Counted from the stretch's first letter, positions 35,371 through 45,710 are shown. The stretch: DNA of 64,000 nucleotides from UBA8514 sp034933685 (GCA_034933685.1 JAYFNB010000002.1:15582-79581); one strand, 5' to 3'. Notes: generated by a model from the letters alone, not told the origin. Numbers and translations: made by a program.

Positions 35371-37602
35371 CTATCCCTCTAACAGCTCAACTAAATAATC
35401 CTCATTTTTTTCTGCCAGTCTTTCAAGACCACGCACAGCCTCGTCAAGCTTTTCTACGTACGCTTCTCTATTTTCAATCATTGCCTTAATTTTTCTAAAA
35501 GCATCGTCTATATTGTACTTATCAACATCTCCTCCGCTTGGCATACTGAATTCCTTCAAATAGAAATCTATTTTAGGGTCGTAACTAAAGCCAATAAGCG
35601 GAATTCTTTGCTTTGCAGCAAAAATAAGGGTATGAAGCCTCATGCTCATTACAAAATCCATTAGCCCTATTATGCCCATTGTTTCAAATGGAGTTGCATC
35701 ATCTCGTAAAATAAATGATTCACTTTTCATTCTGCTTTGCACCATACGGCTTATATTAATATCATTTGGCACCTGCATTGGAATAAATACAATATTTCTG
35801 TTAAGTTCATTATGAACCCTGTCGCAAAGAACAGCGAAATCCGAAATAAACTTATCCACATCTTTCCAGTTTCTTACGGACACGCCAACTATAGGCTTAT
35901 CCATTGGTATCCCCTGTTCACGAAGTATTTTTTCAGCTTTCTGATGTGTAATACTATCAAGAGTAAAAACTGGGTCTGCAGTAACATATGCATTCGGGTT
36001 GTCCACACCCATGTTCCTAAGTTCATCAAGGGAATTTTCTTCACGCAATGTAACTATATCCACCTTGTTAACAACATTTTTAACCAACCGCCTATTTTTA
36101 GGTTTGGTAACTGGACCAATACCGTTTGCATACAGCATCACCTTTTTACCAAACAGCTTTGCGCACTTAATTATTGAAAGATAATATACAATGGAGCGTG
36201 TGCTGGTTCTGTCCTGTAAAAGACTTCCGCCGCCGCTTATTAGCACATCGCAATTTTTTATAGCTTTTATAACGCTAAAAATATTATACCTGTAAACAAC
36301 ATCAACCCCATACTTTTGCTTGGTTTGAAGCGGATTATTTGCAAGTACAGTTATTTTAGTTTTCTGGTTAAGCTTGCGCATATTTGCATGAATTGACAAA
36401 AGTATAGCATCATCTCCAGAATTATTAAACCCATAGTAACCTGACATAAGTACCTTGTGACAGCGACCCTTGTTTTCATCCCATGCGTCATCGTATGCCA
36501 TTATACAGTCAGAAGCCATTTTATTCACAGAATAATTTTGAAATATTACTTTTCTGCCATATTCGCCAAGTTCTCCTCGCTGAACATTTCCAATAGCATT
36601 CATGGCATAAATAATATCATGCTCTAAAAGCAGTAAAGTAGATTGAGGACATCCACGGCAACAAAAATTATTTTCCTGTGCAAGCTCAAGCTTTTCTTTC
36701 TTAAAAAGACCAATGTAACCTTCATTTCCAGCAATAATAACAGGTTTTGCCGCCGCCATAGCCTCAAGTGCTGCTCGGCTTACGCCAACAAAAACCCTTC
36801 CCACTGCAATTAGTTCGTTTATGTCTGTTCTTGCCCCAGTCATAGTTATACACTCTCGTCCTATGACAGCGTTGGCTTCTTCTGCCTTTGCTTTAAGCTT
36901 GTCAAACACATTTCCGCCGCCAACAATAAGTATACGCAGTCTTTTAATCTTTTTGCTAAGCTCTGGAGCAAGGTCAATAAGTTGCTTTGCTACAAGGGCT
37001 CTGTCTTCGTCCATTCGGCTAACATACACCAGCGTATTGTCATATTCGGTTATGTTAAACTCTTTCATAATGCCCTTGCCCTTAATTTTAGGCGAAAATT
37101 TGTCGGTATCAATGCCATTAATAGTTACATAAATATTATTTCTGTCAACACCGTAATTTTTAATAAGATAGTCTTTAATATCATCACTAACAGCAACTAC
37201 CTTCTGACCCCAGTTGGTTATATATTTAAGCCCCATGCCAGTGTAAAACACCCAGTGTGCTGTTGTTACAAAGGTAAAATTCATTCTTTTTTTAAGCAGC
37301 CCGCAAACGAACCCAGGAATTCTTGCATGAGAATGAACAATGTCCGGATTTTCTTTTTTTATTATATCTTTAAGTAGAAAATAGGATTTTCTCATATTTC
37401 TTATACTGCGTTTGTTCAAAGGCACTTTATAATGCTTTATTCCAACATCCTCAAGCTCTTTAACATATACTCCGCCATTTGATGCTACAACAATGCGATG
37501 TCCCTCCTTATTTAGCTGTTTGGCTAATTCTACAACATGAGTTTCAGCACCGCCTATTTCCAGCCCCATCAAAGCCATAAGTATAGTATATTTTCTATGC
37601 AT
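35371..37602 (-). CDS. csaB: Glycosyltransferase (GT4) fused to CsaB-type polysaccharide pyruvyltransferase
   Basis: The 743-residue protein has two enzymatic halves. Residues about 10-380 are a GT-B glycosyltransferase, with GGAETHVVELA near the start, a TAHWVFYTG acceptor region and AALEAMAAAKPVI near residue 280. Residues about 400-735 are a polysaccharide pyruvyltransferase, with SGYYGFNNSGDDAIL, then ISGGGSLLQD and SMRLHTLIFA. CsaB adds ketal pyruvate to secondary wall polymers, which anchors SLH-domain proteins in Gram-positive bacteria. The fusion links sugar transfer and pyruvylation. No frameshift separates them. The SLH partner is not in this window. Confidence 0.9.
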   Translation of the reverse strand: MHRKYTILMALMGLEIGGAETHVVELAKQLNKEGHRIVVASNGGVYVKELEDVGIKHYKVPLNKRSIRNMRKSYFLLKDIIKKENPDIVHSHARIPGFVCGLLKKRMNFTFVTTAHWVFYTGMGLKYITNWGQKVVAVSDDIKDYLIKNYGVDRNNIYVTINGIDTDKFSPKIKGKGIMKEFNITEYDNTLVYVSRMDEDRALVAKQLIDLAPELSKKIKRLRILIVGGGNVFDKLKAKAEEANAVIGRECITMTGARTDINELIAVGRVFVGVSRAALEAMAAAKPVIIAGNEGYIGLFKKEKLELAQENNFCCRGCPQSTLLLLEHDIIYAMNAIGNVQRGELGEYGRKVIFQNYSVNKMASDCIMAYDDAWDENKGRCHKVLMSGYYGFNNSGDDAILLSIHANMRKLNQKTKITVLANNPLQTKQKYGVDVVYRYNIFSVIKAIKNCDVLISGGGSLLQDRTSTRSIVYYLSIIKCAKLFGKKVMLYANGIGPVTKPKNRRLVKNVVNKVDIVTLREENSLDELRNMGVDNPNAYVTADPVFTLDSITHQKAEKILREQGIPMDKPIVGVSVRNWKDVDKFISDFAVLCDRVHNELNRNIVFIPMQVPNDINISRMVQSRMKSESFILRDDATPFETMGIIGLMDFVMSMRLHTLIFAAKQRIPLIGFSYDPKIDFYLKEFSMPSGGDVDKYNIDDAFRKIKAMIENREAYVEKLDEAVRGLERLAEKNEDYLVELLEG

Positions 37603-37623
37603 AATATCACCTATATTTCAATG

Positions 37624-38109
37624 CTAAAAAATTTCATTAACACTGCCTTCGCATTCAAAGTATTTTGTAATGAATTTCTTTTTAGACCCCACAAGAAGCT
37701 CATATGTTTTGTTTACAAACCATCCACTGTCATTTACAACACCTTCTGCCTCAACAGTAAGTATTAAATTTATTCTGTTTTCAACATTGCCTCGCACAAT
37801 GGTTCCATTTGGCATCTTTATTCTTTCAGTAGCCTGCTCACTATCCACTGCCACAATTGTACCAATGGCATTTCCCGAGGTTTTATCAAAAAGTGTATCC
37901 CCAATCTGTACATTGTTAAGGGCAACTTTTCTTACCTTTTCAATCTTAACGCTATAGCTTATAGGCTGCATAGCCGCAGAATTGCTTGTTTTTTCCATTC
38001 CAAATTTTACATATGCACCAATACCCAAGGCAATAATAAGTAAAAGTACACAGCAGTCTATGACATTGATTTTGCCAAATAATTTTCCTTTTTCGTCAAT
38101 CAGCTTCAT
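37624..38109 (-). CDS. DUF4330 membrane-anchored protein, first copy
   Basis: The 161-residue protein has one N-terminal membrane helix (about residues 15-38, after FGKINVIDCCVLLLI) and an exported domain rich in beta strands, matching DUF4330. It pairs with the next gene, which has the same plan. AGGAGGAG precedes the ATG. Its position between the GT4 and GT4-CsaB genes suggests a structural role in wall-polymer assembly or export. The function is not known. Confidence 0.75.
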   Translation of the reverse strand: MKLIDEKGKLFGKINVIDCCVLLLIIALGIGAYVKFGMEKTSNSAAMQPISYSVKIEKVRKVALNNVQIGDTLFDKTSGNAIGTIVAVDSEQATERIKMPNGTIVRGNVENRINLILTVEAEGVVNDSGWFVNKTYELLVGSKKKFITKYFECEGSVNEIF

Positions 38110-38122
38110 TACTTATCTCCTC

Positions 38123-38584
38123 CTATCGTTCAATGCTAAGTATATATCCACGTCCAGCATAACCTGGGCCTTTTGCTGCAACTTCAATGCCCGCCTTAAC
38201 CACAAAGTAGCCATTCACCTTAAAATCACTTGCGCTTTCAGTTGCATTTGCTTCAACAGTAACGATGGCAGTTTCCTTGCCTGGCATTTCGGCATCCATT
38301 ATTTCCCCTGTTTGAACATTTTCCGTAAGTTCTTTATGCGGAACTTTTTCAACTGCCACTACCTTGCCCATGTAATAGTTTTTAACGTTATCAGTTATTT
38401 CATCTCCAACCTCAATAAGGTCAGTAAACCCAATTTGATTATCTGTTAGTTCAAAGGTGTAACGTATTGGCTTTGTTTCCACCGCTACCTCCTTATGTGT
38501 ATATTTGTAAACAAAAATTGCAAGAGCAAGTAGTATCACGATAATCACAATATCAAATAAATTAATTTTAAATTTCTTTACCAC
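38123..38584 (-). CDS. DUF4330-type membrane-anchored protein, second copy
   Basis: This protein of about 153 residues repeats the plan of its neighbour: a membrane helix at about 11-28 (INLFDIVIIVILLALAIFVY) and an exported domain with GDEITDNVKNY and YAGRGYILSIE. I place the start at the GTG at 38584, because the ATG at 38593 sits immediately on the GAGG ribosome site with no spacing. The tandem pair probably arose by duplication and may form a heteromeric unit. Confidence 0.7.
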   Translation of the reverse strand: MVKKFKINLFDIVIIVILLALAIFVYKYTHKEVAVETKPIRYTFELTDNQIGFTDLIEVGDEITDNVKNYYMGKVVAVEKVPHKELTENVQTGEIMDAEMPGKETAIVTVEANATESASDFKVNGYFVVKAGIEVAAKGPGYAGRGYILSIER

Positions 38585-38623
38585 TATCCGCATCTCCTCT
38601 CTAACGTAAATGCTTATTTATTA

Positions 38624-39739
38624 TCAGCATTTGCCTAAAACACCTGCATAAATCTTTTCAATATTTCTAGCATATATTTCAGCTGTAAATTTTTCTTCAA
38701 AAATTTCAACAGACCTCTTTTTCATATATTCATATTTTTCTTTGTCCTCCATAAGAATTTCAATATATCTAGCCATATCAGCACTATCTTTAAGGTTGAA
38801 TATGTACCCGTTTTCACCATTAGTAATTACCCCAGGGTTTCCACCATAATTGCTAACAACAGCAGGTATTCCAAGGCTCATGCCCTCCAACAGCGCAAGG
38901 CTTGTTGCCTCTGTGCCATATGAGGCATTAGCTTGTAAATCCATAACCCCAAGCATTCGTCTAATGTCGCTTATAAAACCAGTAAACACAACTGTGTTTT
39001 CCAAAGCTTTTTCTTTAACAATGGCTTTCAGTTCAGTTTCATTTACGCCAGTACCGATTATAAGTACCTTTATGTTTTTGCCTTTATTTTTAAGTATTTC
39101 TGCCGCCTCCACAAGATATTTATGTCCCTTGTAGGGTTCCATACGTGCCATAATCCCCACAACAAAGTCATTTTCATTAATTCCGTATTTTATTCTTGTT
39201 TCAGCATTTTCCTCTTCGGTGCACTCCTTAACCTTTTCTACCCCATTAAGTATTACCTTTACTTTGTTTGCAGAAATCCCACCATCTGTAAGATTGTCTT
39301 TAGCCGCCTGTGCAACAGCCATAATATCATCTGATAAATATTCATTTATCATTTTGTTAGCAAGCTTTCCTATCCCCTTGCTTATTTTAGGACTTACAGG
39401 AAAAACAGAGTGCCTTGTATATATAATTTTTTTCCCACAAAGTTTTGCCGCCACACGTCCGCTTAAATTACCATGAGTGTGAACAACGTCAGGATTTTCG
39501 GTTTTTATAATTCTTTTTAAATTTCCGACTGCTTCTTTACTAAAAGATTTTTCGGCAATTCCATCCGCTTCAATAACCCCTGTGTCTAATTTTTTTATTT
39601 CTGGTATTAAAAGACTGCCTCTGGGCACAACAACTTTAACCTCAAATTCTTCACGATTATAGTATTTAAGGAAGTTAAGCACGCAACGTCCAGCACCGCC
39701 AATATTGCTGTCGCTGATAATATTTAAAACCCTAATCAC
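38624..39739 (-). CDS. Glycosyltransferase family 4 protein
   Basis: The 371-residue GT-B enzyme has an N-terminal acceptor domain (IGGAGRCVLNFLK, then VVHTHGNLSG) and a C-terminal nucleotide-sugar domain with VGIMARMEPYKGHKYLV and ATSLALLEGMSLGIPAVVS. The EGMSLGIPAV stretch contains the conserved Glu of the GT4 donor site. It starts at a GTG with GGAGG eight bases upstream. The acceptor is unknown but its neighbours are all envelope-polymer genes. Confidence 0.9.
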   Translation of the reverse strand: MIRVLNIISDSNIGGAGRCVLNFLKYYNREEFEVKVVVPRGSLLIPEIKKLDTGVIEADGIAEKSFSKEAVGNLKRIIKTENPDVVHTHGNLSGRVAAKLCGKKIIYTRHSVFPVSPKISKGIGKLANKMINEYLSDDIMAVAQAAKDNLTDGGISANKVKVILNGVEKVKECTEEENAETRIKYGINENDFVVGIMARMEPYKGHKYLVEAAEILKNKGKNIKVLIIGTGVNETELKAIVKEKALENTVVFTGFISDIRRMLGVMDLQANASYGTEATSLALLEGMSLGIPAVVSNYGGNPGVITNGENGYIFNLKDSADMARYIEILMEDKEKYEYMKKRSVEIFEEKFTAEIYARNIEKIYAGVLGKC

Positions 39740-39742
39740 CTG

Positions 39743-41152
39743 CTACACCTCCTCTAGTTCCGAGTATTTGCTAAACACTATACCCATGCCAATTACTGCC
39801 CAAAATAACAGCATCACCCTGTAATTGTAAAAGGTATAGTCAAAAAGGCTTTGTACCAAGAACCCAGCAATAGCAGACATTGCCCCTATAGTAAGTATTC
39901 TGGCTGTTTTATCTGTTTCTTTTAAATATGAGCAGAAAAGTGCCTTGAAATATTGATAAATTATAACGGCAAATGCAAGTATACCAACAATTCCCGAATC
40001 GCACATAATTTGTAAATAAGTGTTGTGTGCATGAGGCGCACTTATTCCGTTGTAGCCATAAACAGGGTACACAAGGTTGTATGCCGCCTGTCCCGGTCCA
40101 ACCCCACTGAACCAATAATCTTTAAGCATTGCAATGGTTCCCATCCAAATGTACACCCTGTAACTTGTAGATGAATCAGACATATTACCAATGCTCATAA
40201 ATCTGTTTAATATTGTTTCCGGAAGAACAAAAGGCATTAGCAATAATCCTAGTACGCCAAGAAAAATAAAACGCTTATCCAAAAGCACCAAAAATATTGC
40301 CGCTGCTACAAGTATACCAATGTAACAACCTCTTGAATAGGTAAGTATAAGACAAAGCATCATTGCACCAGTTGCCCCTAGATAAAAAAGCTTCATAATT
40401 AAGGTTTTTGTTATAAAAAAGCACGCAACAGCTAAAGGAATTATTAATAGAAAGTACTCACCTAATACGTTAGGGTTTGCAAAAGTGGAATATACCCTAA
40501 ACATGCCTTCAAACATCTCAGTATCTACCCATACACCGCCAAATTTCTCTTGAAACATATACTGATAAAAACCATAAAGTGCCACCAAAATGCCAACACA
40601 AACCATTAGAAACAGCAATATTTTAACCTGCCTTTTGCTTTGAATTGCATTAATAATAACAATTGCAAAAAGAACAAAGCAAATGGAAAGCAATCCGCCA
40701 AAAAGACTGCCCTTAACCGTAACCGAGGCAAAGGTTGCAAAAAGATAAACTCCTGCATAAATATAAATATATTTGTTTATGCCATTGTATTGAAGTTCGA
40801 AATCTTTTTCACAAAACAGCCTTAGCATTAGGGATAAAAACCCAGAAATACTCATTAAAAGTACTAGCATGGTAGGCAAAAACGGTGCTAACACCACCGT
40901 TAAGCCAGCCCAAATATATGTCTTTTTAAATATACTGCCCTCAAGCAGTGTGTTAAGATGTAAAAGCCGAAAAAGCTTTAAAAAGATACTTCGAACAAAA
41001 CCATACAATCTAAAAATAGCACTGCCAGTAACTGTTTCATTATGGTCATTCTGGGTTAAAAAAATATTAATTAAAAAGCTGTTTTGCAAAACACCCATGA
41101 AGGCATTGCCACTACGGGCAAGCAATGAATAAACAACACTGTTTTCTATCAT
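39743..41152 (-). CDS. O-antigen ligase/polymerase-like membrane protein
   Basis: The 469-residue protein has about 11 or 12 membrane helices and the Wzy_C/O-antigen ligase region with a large external loop near residues 330-390 (SSTSYRVYIWMG, then GVGPGQ and SAPHAHNTYLQIMCDSG). The HAHNTYLQ motif is typical of WaaL/Wzy-type GT-C enzymes. In a Gram-positive it would polymerise or attach a lipid-linked glycan on the outer face. It begins in the ATGA overlap with murJ. Confidence 0.88.
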   Translation of the reverse strand: MIENSVVYSLLARSGNAFMGVLQNSFLINIFLTQNDHNETVTGSAIFRLYGFVRSIFLKLFRLLHLNTLLEGSIFKKTYIWAGLTVVLAPFLPTMLVLLMSISGFLSLMLRLFCEKDFELQYNGINKYIYIYAGVYLFATFASVTVKGSLFGGLLSICFVLFAIVIINAIQSKRQVKILLFLMVCVGILVALYGFYQYMFQEKFGGVWVDTEMFEGMFRVYSTFANPNVLGEYFLLIIPLAVACFFITKTLIMKLFYLGATGAMMLCLILTYSRGCYIGILVAAAIFLVLLDKRFIFLGVLGLLLMPFVLPETILNRFMSIGNMSDSSTSYRVYIWMGTIAMLKDYWFSGVGPGQAAYNLVYPVYGYNGISAPHAHNTYLQIMCDSGIVGILAFAVIIYQYFKALFCSYLKETDKTARILTIGAMSAIAGFLVQSLFDYTFYNYRVMLLFWAVIGMGIVFSKYSELEEV

Positions 41153-42717
41153 TTTTTAATCCGCCCTTTCACAAAATTTACAGCAAAGTCAAAAACCAAC
41201 TTTGCTTGTGGAACAAGTAAAATTCTTGTTAAAACCATGTACACAGTAATACCGCAAAAAGTAGGTACGCCAACTTCTAAAAGACTTGTTATAAACGAAG
41301 GCTTAAACATGGTTGTAATTGAATTTTTACCCAATATAACTACCAAAGCCATAATAGCCGACGCTGCCATCATTTTAAATACTTGTAAAACTAGGGTTTT
41401 GCGTATTATTTTATTGCTTTTTTGCATAGCTAAAAGCAAAATAATTGCCGAAACCGTTGATGAAACGGCAGATGCAAGAGCAAGCCCTCCAATTTCCATT
41501 ATTGGTGCAAGCACAATGCAAAGCACAACATTTACACCAATAGAAATAATGCCACTTAATAGAGGCATACGCCCGTTTTGTTCAGCATAAAAAGCTCGGC
41601 TTAAAATAGTTTGTATTCCAAACCCAACCATTCCTATAGAAAAGAAAAACAAAGCATTTGCTGTTAAAGCCGTAGCATATTGATCAAACTTTCCTTGCTG
41701 AAAAATAACTTTTATTATAGGCTCGCTAAGACACATAAGCCCAACCGTCATAGGTATAAGTAAAAACATCATAACTTCAATTGTAGTGCTTATAGTTTTG
41801 CCAAACTGTTTTTTGTCATCATTAATTGTCATGCGTGAAAGACGTGGAAAAATCACATTAGCTACCGAAAGAACAAACACACCAACAACAATGGAATACA
41901 CTGTATTTGCATACCCAAGTGGTGAAACTCCTGACCCATCTAAAAGCCGTGATGCAAAATTTGTGTTAATAGCCAAGTTAATAGGCTGTATCCACGTACT
42001 TACCATAACTGGTAACATCAGCTTAATTATTTTTTTAAGTCCCTCATCCTTAAAATCCAAAAACGGCTTATATCTATAACCCTTTTTTAAAAGTGCAGGA
42101 ATTTGCATAAACGCCTGCATTGCCCACCCAATAAGGAAGGCTATTGCAAGACCATAAACACCAAACCTTTTGTTGAAGAATACGTAGTAAATAATTACGA
42201 TTGCATTTGATGCAATACTCATAGCAGCAGGTATGTTAAATTCATCCATTGACTGTAAAATACCAACAAAAGAAAATGCCAACCCTGTAAAAATTGTAGC
42301 TGGAAAAAGTATTCGCAGTAAGCTTGTGCAAAGTTCTGCTGTTTCTGCATTAAACCCACTTGCAAAACATGCCGTAAGTTGTGGGGCAAATACAACACCT
42401 AACACTGTAAGTAATGTTGTAAGCATACCAACCATAGTAATAAAATTGTTGGAAAGTTTAAAGGCTTCATCTTTGCCTTTTTTTTGCATATACTCATTAA
42501 ATATTGGTATAAAACTTGCAGAAATAGCCGACGCAAAAACCACATCAAAAAATATACGCGGTATTAGGCTAGCCGTTGAAAACGCATTAGCTTCCAAACC
42601 TATAGAATAATTCCATGCCAAAAATTGCTCACGTACCAACCCCAACAGTTTACCAACAAGAGTTATTATCATCATAAAACTAACAGCTTTTACCGCATTA
42701 TTCTTTTCTTTAGTCAT
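41149..42717 (-). CDS. murJ: MurJ-family lipid II flippase
   Basis: The 522-residue protein has about 14 membrane helices and the MVF/MurJ fold. Markers are the N-terminal GKLLGLVREQFLAW and the RIFFDVVFASAISASFIPIF stretch, which supplies the charged cavity of the transporter. MurJ flips lipid-linked peptidoglycan precursor. This copy heads a glycan-polymer locus, so it could serve a polymer intermediate instead. It overlaps the O-antigen-ligase-like gene by four bases. Confidence 0.92.
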   Translation of the reverse strand: MTKEKNNAVKAVSFMMIITLVGKLLGLVREQFLAWNYSIGLEANAFSTASLIPRIFFDVVFASAISASFIPIFNEYMQKKGKDEAFKLSNNFITMVGMLTTLLTVLGVVFAPQLTACFASGFNAETAELCTSLLRILFPATIFTGLAFSFVGILQSMDEFNIPAAMSIASNAIVIIYYVFFNKRFGVYGLAIAFLIGWAMQAFMQIPALLKKGYRYKPFLDFKDEGLKKIIKLMLPVMVSTWIQPINLAINTNFASRLLDGSGVSPLGYANTVYSIVVGVFVLSVANVIFPRLSRMTINDDKKQFGKTISTTIEVMMFLLIPMTVGLMCLSEPIIKVIFQQGKFDQYATALTANALFFFSIGMVGFGIQTILSRAFYAEQNGRMPLLSGIISIGVNVVLCIVLAPIMEIGGLALASAVSSTVSAIILLLAMQKSNKIIRKTLVLQVFKMMAASAIMALVVILGKNSITTMFKPSFITSLLEVGVPTFCGITVYMVLTRILLVPQAKLVFDFAVNFVKGRIKK

Positions 42718-42823
42718 TTCATATCCTCACAATACGCCTTATTATACAGCATATTATTATACCCCTTTTTTTACAAAAAAGGTAGCTTTTTTCTATTAAA
42801 TTTTAAACTTACGCCACCACAGC

Positions 42824-42857
42824 AATAAGGGTAGAGGTTTTACCCCTACCCTTATTT
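42824..42857. terminator. Strong hairpin after the phosphodiester glycosidase gene
   Basis: AATAAGGGTAG pairs with CTACCCTTATT around a GGTTTTACC-type loop, immediately after the glycosidase stop. The T run follows on the plus strand rather than in the direction of the minus-strand gene, so it is an imperfect terminator or an RNA-stability element. Confidence 0.5.
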
Positions 42858-42859
42858 TG

Positions 42860-45667
42860 TTAGTACAAATTTATTTTTTCAAAAACTGCCGTTTCACCAT
42901 TTAGCTTAAACCTTAGGGTAACAAAATTCTTATTTATTTCTCCGTTTGCTTTCCAAAGCTGTGGCAATGAAATATATCTTACGCCCTCTTTAACTGCAAG
43001 GGAATAACTGCTTTGACTGTTTGAAATGACAAATACATTTTTGCCTGTATCTACAATGTCCTTCAATGCACTTTGAAACAACGCTTCTTCAGCCTCATCG
43101 TAAAAATCCGTCGGTGCTAAATCCATAAAGAAAATAACGTTTTTGTTATTTGCATTAATTACATCATTTTTAAAGGTTGACCATTGTGATTTTTTAGTTT
43201 GCACAAAACCACCGTACCTTGCGTACATATTCACAAGTGTAACATTATTTTTATTATATACCTTGTAGTCCTCAGTCCATTTAATTACCTCTGCTCCATT
43301 TTCCGCAGAAATATCACTTTTACCTGCGAAAACAGCTATATCGCTGTTGCCAAGAGCGGCGTTAACTTTAGCTCTTTCAGTTGTGTATGTATTTACGTTA
43401 GCAGTACCGCTTGTTACTGAACCTGCCATGCTTACATATGTATAGCCGCTTTCCTTGCCTGTGGTGTCTCCTTCAAACCTATCTTTAATACGTTGTGCCA
43501 CAGGAACTTCAACATTTGCATCAATAGGAAATTCTCCACGCAGATTATCAAAATACATTACCTGCTGTGTGGTACTTGCGTTTGAAATTGCCGCAACATA
43601 GATAGTTTTAACAGATATTGGGTATGTAACATTTGAAGGTATATCAGCTGTCATCGTCTGCCAATTTGTCCAATTTACATCACGAGAAAAATCAATAACA
43701 TTCTCTGCACCATTGGCATCAATAATTTTTGCACGCACCCAATGCCCTGTGCCATTGCCTTTAATGTCCAACTTAAGTCTGCTTGGCTGTCGACTTATGG
43801 CAACCTCTGTTGGAAAACTTAAATACGCCGCCTGTGTAGAAGCAGACTCTTTAAAATAGTAACTTAAAGCAAGCCCTTTACTTCCTTCACTTTTATTTGC
43901 TGTAGATATTCCTGCAATACCTTCAATGCCAGTTGGATATGAAGTAAAATCAAGATATTTTACATTTTCAAAACTTGAAATTGCCTTTTCTTCTGTTCCA
44001 ACAATAACCTTTACATAGCACTTTATATCACCATAACTGCATGTAATATAGCCTGCACCTTTTTTAGTTGCTTTAAATGAAGTTCCGTCTATTTCGCCAA
44101 AATCCGATGAAAGGATAACTCCTTTTGAAAGTTCCGTTGCGTTTCCATCTACTGTAATTCCTTTAAAACTAAGGTTTGCAGTCTCGCCAACATTAAGGTT
44201 GATTTGTGTTTTATTTGCCTCTATCGCAGCTATTTTAGAAACCTCAACCGTTGTTGTTGCAACAAGATTGTTGTAAGTTGCTGTGATAAATGCACTTCCT
44301 GTGCTTTCAGCTTTGAATGAATTGCCACTAATTGTGCCCATGTTACTGTCACAAGCAAACATTACATCATTTGCGGAAACTGAAATACGATGATAATTTT
44401 CATCATATCCATAAACTTCAAAAGTTGCCATACCACCCTCAACAATGCTTTGCGATGATGGTTTAATATGAAGTTCTGTAATTTCTCCAACATTGCTATT
44501 GTCAAAAACACCAACTGCAGTCATTACAGGCCTTTCACTGCCTTCCGCTGGGCTAGATACAGTTGAAACGTTGTTTTCATCTACTGTTTTAACCGCCATC
44601 AAAGATGAACCGCCACCATCAAGATTAAGCCCATTATACATTCCTTCACTTTTTAAAAGCCAAATAGCCTCATCAACAGTTAATCCAATGCTAACGTTGC
44701 TTCCATTGCTTCTTTGCCCATCTGCCACAAATATTTTAAGGGTTTTCTGGTCTTGTGATAAGCCAAGCAAAGTTCTTGGCTGCCTTCCTGTGGCCATTTC
44801 GCCATAGTTTGCAGGCTTTTCACCATTTTTAAGTATAACGCCACCGCCGCTGATTGCTGTGTTTATTTTGTCAACATCAAAGGTAGATGTTATTTTGAAC
44901 TCTGCGCTTTGTCCAACTGCAAATTTACTTAAATGTGCATCTGCAAATTCACTGCTTAAAACAACAATATATCCGTTTTCAGGAATTGTAACAGTTTCGC
45001 CTTTTTCTGAAATTTTTACAATTTTCCCATCCTCAACAACTATCTTTGCGAGATTGCTAAATCTTGCATCAATTGCCTCAGTGTCCGAACAAAGATTTCT
45101 GTCTATATAAACAGGATAAATCATTTGAGTAATAGTATTTATTCCTGCAAATTCAAAGTAAGAATTGCCATCTGCATAGAACTCCATGTGATTTGTAAGG
45201 TAGTCAAAGTATCCTTGTCCATTTATATCTTCAAAATATGTACCAAACTGAATTCCGCTTAAATTTTTGTCTGTATCCATGGAAATAATATCACCGTTTG
45301 CAATATTTGTGCCAAAGCCGGCAGAATAGCTACCAGTCATACCAAAATATGCTGAATTAACCCCTGCAATTGCATTTGCATCAGTTAAAAGCTTGCCAAC
45401 CTTTTCTCTAAGCCCTGGTTCAGTTTTTGACTGAATTGGTTCAACGGATATATTGCTATTGGTTAAATCCACAGTAAGTTTGTAAATATCTAACCAACCT
45501 TCTTCTGTAAGTCTATGCATTTTTTCATATGTAACACCTTTTGCAACCTTTTCACTTGTTACCTGTTGGTAAAGGGTAGTTGCACCAAATGCAATGGTAC
45601 TGTAAGTTAAAATAGTTCCAGCTAATGCCGTAACCACAACAATTCTTTTAAATACATTTATTTTCAT
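42860..45667 (-). CDS. Exported multidomain phosphodiester glycosidase
   Basis: The 935-residue protein has a signal peptide (about residues 1-29) and a phosphodiester-glycosidase (NAGPA) domain at about 80-390, with the diagnostic NLDGGGSS at 348-355. Ig-like repeats follow at about 400-560 (KPSSQSIVEGGMATFEVYGYD and a second KTQINLNVGETANL unit), then a carbohydrate-binding-like jelly-roll at about 575-715. The C-terminal 200 residues look like a degraded or divergent metallophosphoesterase-type domain. It probably trims or remodels phosphodiester-linked wall polymers outside the cell. It follows the small exported protein and lies beside the wall-polymer locus. Confidence 0.82.
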   Translation of the reverse strand: MKINVFKRIVVVTALAGTILTYSTIAFGATTLYQQVTSEKVAKGVTYEKMHRLTEEGWLDIYKLTVDLTNSNISVEPIQSKTEPGLREKVGKLLTDANAIAGVNSAYFGMTGSYSAGFGTNIANGDIISMDTDKNLSGIQFGTYFEDINGQGYFDYLTNHMEFYADGNSYFEFAGINTITQMIYPVYIDRNLCSDTEAIDARFSNLAKIVVEDGKIVKISEKGETVTIPENGYIVVLSSEFADAHLSKFAVGQSAEFKITSTFDVDKINTAISGGGVILKNGEKPANYGEMATGRQPRTLLGLSQDQKTLKIFVADGQRSNGSNVSIGLTVDEAIWLLKSEGMYNGLNLDGGGSSLMAVKTVDENNVSTVSSPAEGSERPVMTAVGVFDNSNVGEITELHIKPSSQSIVEGGMATFEVYGYDENYHRISVSANDVMFACDSNMGTISGNSFKAESTGSAFITATYNNLVATTTVEVSKIAAIEANKTQINLNVGETANLSFKGITVDGNATELSKGVILSSDFGEIDGTSFKATKKGAGYITCSYGDIKCYVKVIVGTEEKAISSFENVKYLDFTSYPTGIEGIAGISTANKSEGSKGLALSYYFKESASTQAAYLSFPTEVAISRQPSRLKLDIKGNGTGHWVRAKIIDANGAENVIDFSRDVNWTNWQTMTADIPSNVTYPISVKTIYVAAISNASTTQQVMYFDNLRGEFPIDANVEVPVAQRIKDRFEGDTTGKESGYTYVSMAGSVTSGTANVNTYTTERAKVNAALGNSDIAVFAGKSDISAENGAEVIKWTEDYKVYNKNNVTLVNMYARYGGFVQTKKSQWSTFKNDVINANNKNVIFFMDLAPTDFYDEAEEALFQSALKDIVDTGKNVFVISNSQSSYSLAVKEGVRYISLPQLWKANGEINKNFVTLRFKLNGETAVFEKINLY

Positions 45668-45710
45668 TTCATTTCTCCTTTAATTCTGTCTGTCAATTTT
45701 TATCAAACTG

